A stretch of DNA of 64,000 nucleotides from the NCBI RefSeq assembly GCF_902686445.1, contig NC_062227.1, forward strand, positions 19,109,678 to 19,173,677, in the 5' to 3' direction. The stretch is from Sciurus carolinensis. Taxonomy: Eukaryota; Chordata; Mammalia; Rodentia; Sciuridae. Made by a program: the position numbers and the translations under genes. A model generated the notes under the pieces. The model was not told the DNA's origin. It worked only from the letters and a program-made list of their open reading frames with translations, and did not search any database. This document shows positions 58,259 through 64,000 of this stretch, piece after piece. The first letter of the stretch is position 1; each line of letters begins with the position of its first letter.

Positions 58259-59319
58259 TTCTACCATTCCAGATTGGGCTTGAACACAGTGCATTTCCCT
58301 TGTGTCCTACACTCCAACCCACATGGCTATCTCTAATACAGAAAGTATTTATAGCATGTGATGTTTATTCCATGCTCACCACCCTTTTTGCAGTGTATCT
58401 GTGATCTGATGAATGATTTTCAATTTGATGGTGTAGAAGAGTTGACAGACATTTAGTGACTGGTACTTGGAATAACTTAGTAAAATATTTTAAATGAATG
58501 CCTGGAAGAAACTTGAGTTGGAGGCATGACATGATTCCAGGATATCTGAAGAGTGGATTAGTCATTGCTCACGGAGACTATTCTTTAACATCAGCACTGA
58601 GTTACAGTAAGCTCAACTCACCCATGGGGACATTCCTGTGTGCTAAAAGTGGTTTGTTGGACATATTTTGTTCCCTATTGGGCATAGACTCTGATATATA
58701 GACTACAGAAATTTCTTCTAGGAAAATGATGGTGATGATTGGCCATTTCCTGTGTTGTTTGGGTCTAGAAAGTCACCTGCCTTATCACTGTAGGGAAGGA
58801 ATGAATATGTCACCTCTTCAGCAAGGGGCAGCATCTGGGTTGGAATGGATGCAATTCACAGAAAAAGGCAGTGTCAACAGACTTCTTCTTCCTGGTGGTG
58901 CTTTCATGATCTAGAGGATGAGTGAATGGTCACCCATCTTCAGAGTTAAGAGTATTCTTCTTAGCATCACAATAGCAAGGGCTTGTTTCTTATGGTTTGC
59001 TTCGGAAAATCGTATCAGGTAATCCTGATATTAGTTCTTAGAGATTTTTAAATACTCAAATCATTAAAGCAGGCAACAGCAGTTGTCTGATGCACTGTCA
59101 CTAATTCTCTGCTGCATGCTTTCAATTCTCAGACAATGATACATATTTAATTTGTGGGCTGTTTGAAATTTGCTTATGTTCTGGGGTCTGACAGATGAAA
59201 CTGGGTGGTGCTGCAGAGATGCAGATTTATCATGGACACTATATGCTGGAGCCTGGCTGGGTCACAGTGATTCCACCATTTACCCAATTTAAATTGAACC
59301 TTTTAAAATCATGTGAATT
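58259..59319. other. Unclassified flank of the younger LINE-1
   Basis: No gene recognised. The last ~40 bases (59,280-59,319) resemble 3243-3283 in element A. Confidence 0.3.
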
Positions 59320-60300
59320 AGAGACTTCTTCAGATGGCTCTGCCCACTCCAGCCACATGCTCTTTCCACAGGGCGATCCAAGATGGTGGACTAGAGGGGG
59401 ACTGCATCCCCAGTTGCAAGAGAACCCAGGAGTTAAGAAGGGGAGGCATTGAGAGACTTGGACCAAAATAGAGCCATGGGTGAGTCTGCCCACTGGGTAA
59501 AGTTCAGCCCGGGTGGCAGGCCCAGATAGAGGTGGCTTATCAGAGCAGGGCAGGGCAGCTAGAGACTTCCACAGGCAGCCCTGCACACTCCAGCGCTGGG
59601 CCCCTCCCACACAGCCAGCTTCTCCAGGTTCTCGGAGCAGGCCCCCTACTGAGAGCCTTTCTGATCAGAACAAGCTCCAAATCCCGGAGCCAGCGTGATG
59701 TACTCTGGCCCGCAAGCAGCTTCAGGGACCAGGACAGGGCAGCCAGCGACCTCCCCAAGCAGCCTGGACCCCTGTGGTGGGAGGCGCCTTTCAAGGCTAG
59801 CTTCTTGGAACAGACCGCCCAGTGAGAGCCTTTCTACATAGAGACAGCCACAAGTCCCTGAGCCAACGGAGAGCTTTGATCCACAAGCAGACTCTGGGTT
59901 CAGGGCAGGGCAGCCAGAGACTTCTTCAGGCAGCTCTGCCCACTCCGGCCGCAGGCTCTTTCCACGGGGTGATCCAAGATGGCGACCTAGAGGGTGACTG
60001 CATCTCCATTGCTCCAGAACCCAGGACTCAAGAAGGGGAGGCATTGAGAGACTTGGACAAAAATAGAGTCATGGGGTGAGTCTCCCCCACTGGGCGAAAC
60101 TTGGCCTGGGCGCCAGTCACAGATAGGGGTGGCTTATCATAGCAGGGTAGGGCAGCTAGAGTTTTCCCAAGGTAGCCTTCCACACTCCGGCGGTGGGCTC
60201 CCCCCACACGGCCAGCTGCACGGTGCAGGCCCCCAGTGAGAACCTTTCCGCACAGAGCCATCTCCAAGTCCTGGAACCAGTAGGGGCTAGGGGCAGCTTT
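59320..60300 (+). promoter_or_regulatory. L1 5' UTR: two tandem ~597-bp monomers with YY1-type boxes
   Basis: AGAGACTTCTTCAG followed by 'CTCTGCCCACTCC' starts at 59,320 and again at 59,917. The box CAAGATGGTGG is at 59,379 and CAAGATGGCGAC at 59,975; the second is a canonical YY1-type site, as near the start of human L1 RNA. Internal sub-repeats based on GGCAGGGCAGC(C/T)AGAGACTT recur at about 59,548, 59,735, 59,902 and 60,143. The second monomer merges into the single-copy leader before ORF1. Monomer arrays are the promoters of rodent L1s. Confidence 0.82.
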
Positions 60301-60444
60301 CTTCGGAAGCACTGCATTATCAAGTTACTCCAAGACTTCAGGCTACTGAAGGCTGGGAGTTGATACACTGGAAATCTATCGGGACACTATAAGCCTATAG
60401 AGGAAATCTGCAATATCTCAGATTCCCACTGACATCGAACCAAT

Positions 60445-61493
60445 ATGAGAAAACAAGGGAAGAAAATGTCCCAAACAAACCTAGATACTACATCAATAAA
60501 ACCCAATGACAGCACAGCAGAAGAAATGTCAGAAAGGGAGTTCAGAATGTACATAATTAAAACAATCAGGGAAGCAAATGAGGAGATGAAAGAGCAAATG
60601 CAGGCATTGAAGGAGGAGATGAAAGAACAAATGCAGGCATTAAATGAACACACCAATCAACAGTTAAAAGACCAAATATGGGAAGCAAGAGATCATTTCA
60701 ATAAAGAGTTAGAGATAATGAAAAAAAAAAACAAACTGAAATACTTGAAATGAAGGAAACAATAAACCAAGTTAAAAACTCCATAGAAAGCATAACCAAA
60801 AGGATAGAACACCTGGAAGACAGAACCTCAGACATTGAAGACAAAATATTTAATCTTGAAAACGAAGTTGGTAAAACAGAGAATATGGTAAGAAATCATG
60901 AACAGAATCTACAAGAATTATGGGATATCATGAAAAGGCCAAATTTGAGAATTATTGGGATTGAGGAAGGCTTAGAGAAACAAACCAAAGGAATGAACAA
61001 TCTATTCAATGAAATAATATCAGAAAATTTCCCAACTCTGAAGAATGAAATGGAAAACCAAGTACAAGAGGCTTATAGAACTCCAAACATACAAAATTAC
61101 AACAGACTCACACCAAAGCACATTATTATGAAGATACCTAACATACAAAATAAAGACAGAATTTTAAAGGCCGTGAGAGAAAAGAATCAAATTACATTCA
61201 GAGGGAAACCAATAAGAATATCAGCAGATTTTTCAATCCAGACCCTAAAAGCTAGAAGGGCCTGGAACAACATTTACAAAGCCCTGAAAGAAAATGGATG
61301 CCAACCAAGAATCTTATACCCAGCAAAACTTACCTTCAAATTTGACGATGAAATAAGATCCTTCCATGATAAACAAAAGCTAAAGGAATTTACAAAAAGA
61401 AAGCCAGCATTACAGAACATTCTCAGCAAAATATTCCATGAGGAAGAGATGAAAAACAACGATGCAAATCAGCAACAGGAGGCGCTAGCCTAA
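60445..61493 (+). pseudogene. LINE-1 ORF1 with one frameshift
   Basis: ORF1p is the trimeric RNA chaperone of the L1 particle. Starting at ATG 60,445: an N-terminal region, then a coiled coil with a tandem 11-residue repeat, 'EEMKEQMQALK' then 'EEMKEQMQALN' (60,580-60,612 and 60,613-60,645). An 11-base A run at 60,721-60,731 shifts the frame, and the first frame stops at 60,751-60,753. The rest is open from ATG 60,750 to TAA 61,491-61,493. It holds the end of the coiled coil, the RRM ('NLRIIGIEEG') and the C-terminal domain ('ISADFSIQTLKARRAWN'). Stop and next ATG overlap as ATGA. The old copy has a compatible uninterrupted alignment here, so I read it as a mutation. Confidence 0.92.
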
Positions 61494-61540
61494 AGGAATA
61501 GCCAAATAAAGGAGAAACCAAATCATGTTAAAAAACAAAT

Positions 61541-64000
61541 ATGAGTCCAATGACTGGGAATACAAATCATATCACAATAATAACCCTGAATGTTAATGGC
61601 CTGAACTCATCAATCAAAAAACATAGACTGGCAGATTGGATTAAAAAGAAAAATCCAACAATGTGCTGCCTGCAAGAGACTCATCTTATAGAAAGAGATA
61701 CCCATAGACTAAAGGTGAAAGGATGGGAAAAAACATACCATGCACATGGACTCAGCAAAAAAGCTGGAGTATCCATCCTCATTTCAGATAATGTGGACTT
61801 CAAGCCAAAACTATTCAGAAGGGATAAAGAAGGACATTACATGCTGCTTAAGGGAAATATAAATCAGCAAGACATAACAATCATAAATATCTACGCCTTG
61901 AACATTGGCTCATCCACGTACATCAAACAAATTCTTCTCAATTCCAGAAATCAAATAGACCACAACACAATAATACTAGGCGATTTTAACACACCTCTCT
62001 CACCACTGGATAGATTGTCCAAAAAAAAATTGAATAAAGAAATCATAGATCTCAATAACACAATCAACAATTTAGACTTAAGGGACATATATAGAATATA
62101 CCATCCAACAAAGAACGAATACACTTTCTTCTCAGCAGCACATGGATCCTTCTCTAAAATAGACCATATTTTATGCCACAAAGCTACTGTTAGCAAATAC
62201 AAGAAGATAGAGATACTACCGTGTACTCTATCAGATCATAATGGATTGAAATTAGAAATAAATGACAGAATAAAAAACAGAAACTTCTCCAATACCTGGA
62301 GATTAAATAATACACTATTATATGATGAATGGATAACAGAAGACATCAGGAGGGAAATAAAAAATTTTTTAGAAGTAAATGAGAACAAACACATCATATC
62401 AAAATCTCTGGGACACTATGAAAGCAGCACTTAGAGGAAGATTTATTTCATGGGGCGCATTCAAAAAAAGAAGTAGAAATCAACAAATAAACGTCTTAAC
62501 ACCACAGCTCAAAGCCCTAGAAAAAGAAGAGCAGACCAATACCAAAAGTAGTAGAAGACAGGAAATAGTTAAAATCAGAGCTGAAATCAACGAAATTGAA
62601 ACAAAAGAAACAATTGGAAAAATTAACAAAATAAACAGTTGGTTCTTTGAAAAAATAAACAAAATTGATAAACCCTTAGCCACACTAACCAAGAGAAAGA
62701 AGGAGAAAATTCAAATTACTAAAATTCGGAATGAACAAGGAAACATCACAACAGACACAAGTGAAATACAAAACATAATTAGAAGCTATTTTGAAAATCT
62801 ATACTCCAGCAAAACAGAAAACCTTGAAGACATCAACAAATTTCTAGAGACATATGAATTACCTAAACCGAACAGGGAGGACTTACACAACTTAAATTAA
62901 CCAATTTCAAGCAATGAAATAGAAGAGGTCATCAAAAGCCTACCAACAAAGAAAAGTCCGGGAGCAGATGGGTTCTCAGCTGAGTTCTACAAAACCTTTA
63001 AAGAAGAGCTCATTCCAATACTCCTCAAAGTATTCCATGAAATAGAAGAGGAGGGAACCCTCCCAAACTCGTTCTATGAAGCCAATATCACCCTGATACC
63101 TAAACCAGACAGAGACACATTGAGGAAAGAAAATTTCAGATCAATATCCTTAATGAACATCGACGCAAAAATTCTCAACAAAATTTTAGCAAATCGCATA
63201 CAAAAATATATTAAAAAGATAGTGCACCACGATCAAGTGGGTTTTATCCCAGGGATGCAAGGTTGGTTCAACATTCGGAAGTCAATAAATGTCATTCACC
63301 ATATCAACAGACTTAAAGTTAAGAATCACATGATTATTTCAATAGATGCAGAAAAAGCATTCGATAAAATACAACATCCCTTCATGCTCAAAACACTAGA
63401 AAAAATTGGGGTAGTGGGAACTTTCTTTAACATTATAAAGGCAATCTACGCTAAGCCCATGGCCAATATCATTCTGAATGGTGAAAAACTTAAAGCGTTC
63501 CCCCTAAAAACTGGAACAAGGCAGGGATGCCCTCTTTCACCACTTCTATTCAACATCGTCCTTGAGACTCTAGTCAGAGCAATTAGACAAACCAAAGAAA
63601 TTAAAGGGATACGAATTGGAAAAGAAGAACTCAAACTATCCCTGTTCTCTGATGACATGATTATATATTTAGAGGAACCTGGAAATTCCAGCAGAAAACT
63701 TTTAGAACTCACAAGTGAATTCAGTAAAGTAGCAGGTACAAGATCAATGCTCATAAATCCAATGCATTTTTGTACATAAGTGATGAATCTTCAGAAAGAG
63801 AAATTAGGAAAACTACCCCATTCACAATAGCCTCGAAAAAAATAAAATACTTGGGAATCAATCTCACAAAAGAGGTGAAAGGCCTCTACAATGAGAACTA
63901 CAGAACACTAAAGAAAGAAATTAAAGAAAACCTTAGAAGATGGAAAGATCTCCCATGTTCCTGGATAGGAAGAATTAATATTGTCAAAATGGCTATACTA
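61541..64000 (+). pseudogene. LINE-1 ORF2 (endonuclease and RT), lightly damaged, partial at window edge
   Basis: ORF2p performs target-primed reverse transcription in the nucleus. The endonuclease (61,541-62,260) is intact to the eye: 'LNVNGLNSS', 'LQETHL', 'LGDFNTPLS' and 'LSDHNGL' hold its metal and catalytic positions. Lesions: a 2-base loss near 62,388 relative to the old copy, a TAA at 62,898-62,900, and a 1-base loss near 63,737. The RT keeps '[12 protein letters not shown]', '[18 protein letters not shown]', '[17 protein letters not shown]' and '[14 protein letters not shown]'. The active site reads LFSDDM where the old copy has LFADDM (codon about 63,648-63,650). The C-terminal third is beyond the window. 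Confidence 0.93.

Larger units (their letters stand above)
59320..64000 (+). mobile_element. Younger LINE-1, 5' two thirds, runs off right edge
   Basis: Tandem 5' UTR monomers (59,320 to about 60,300), ORF1 (60,445-61,493) and ORF2 (from 61,541) in the normal order. It has far fewer lesions than the 20.5-kb copy: one frameshift in ORF1, and two frameshifts plus one stop in the visible ORF2. It is probably a recent insertion that is now dead. The 3' end and any target duplication are outside the window. Confidence 0.92.

Overview
This window looks like a piece of a rodent nuclear genome, most likely from a squirrel-related lineage. It carries many tRNA-derived ID SINEs, several 7SL-B1/ID composite SINEs (the dimeric B1-dID type), rodent-like LINE-1 elements and several kinds of LTR retroelement. 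I found no convincing intact host protein-coding gene, exon or structural RNA gene. The only recognisable host-gene sequence is a 5'-truncated processed pseudogene of the translation release factor eRF1 (ETF1) on the minus strand near 54.1-54.7 kb.

Layout. 1-5.1 kb is a minus-strand endogenous retrovirus (element A). Its 5' LTR (4682-5093), an exact tRNA-Pro primer-binding site and a leader splice donor are followed by a 59-bp tandem-repeat array and about 4 kb of non-coding interior running off the left edge. 5.1-12.8 kb is mostly unclassified, with possible LTRs and SINEs. 12.8-13.4 kb is a plus-strand LTR. 13.6-16.1 kb is a LINE-1 with a twin-priming-type 5' inversion, interrupted by an MaLR-like LTR. 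17.8-18.6 kb holds two MaLR-like LTRs in inverted orientation. 20,477-27,169 is a full-length but decayed LINE-1 bounded by a 12-bp target-site duplication. 27-33.6 kb is unique or ancient sequence with SINEs, MIRs and large GA and GGAA microsatellites.

33.65-40.68 kb is a mosaic minus-strand retrovirus (element B). From its 5' end it has an LTR, a tRNA-Phe-like primer site, a leader, gag, protease, RT and RNase H. A 1.5-kb non-coding block shared with element A then stands where integrase and env SU should be. After it come the env TM part and a different, CCAAT-rich LTR. All of its genes are broken and several catalytic residues are changed. A run of seven perfect TTAGGG telomere units lies inside gag.

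42-59 kb is old repeats (L1M, MaLR, SINEs), two LTRs and unclassified AT-rich DNA. 59,320-64,000 is the 5' two thirds of a much younger LINE-1. It has two tandem ~597-bp promoter monomers, an ORF1 with a tandem 11-residue duplication in the coiled coil, and an ORF2 with a few disabling lesions. It runs off the right edge.

Nothing here works as an operon or host pathway. The biology is that of retroelements: promoter arrays, primer sites, coding remnants, insertion and recombination scars. All family assignments come from reading the sequence; no database search was possible.
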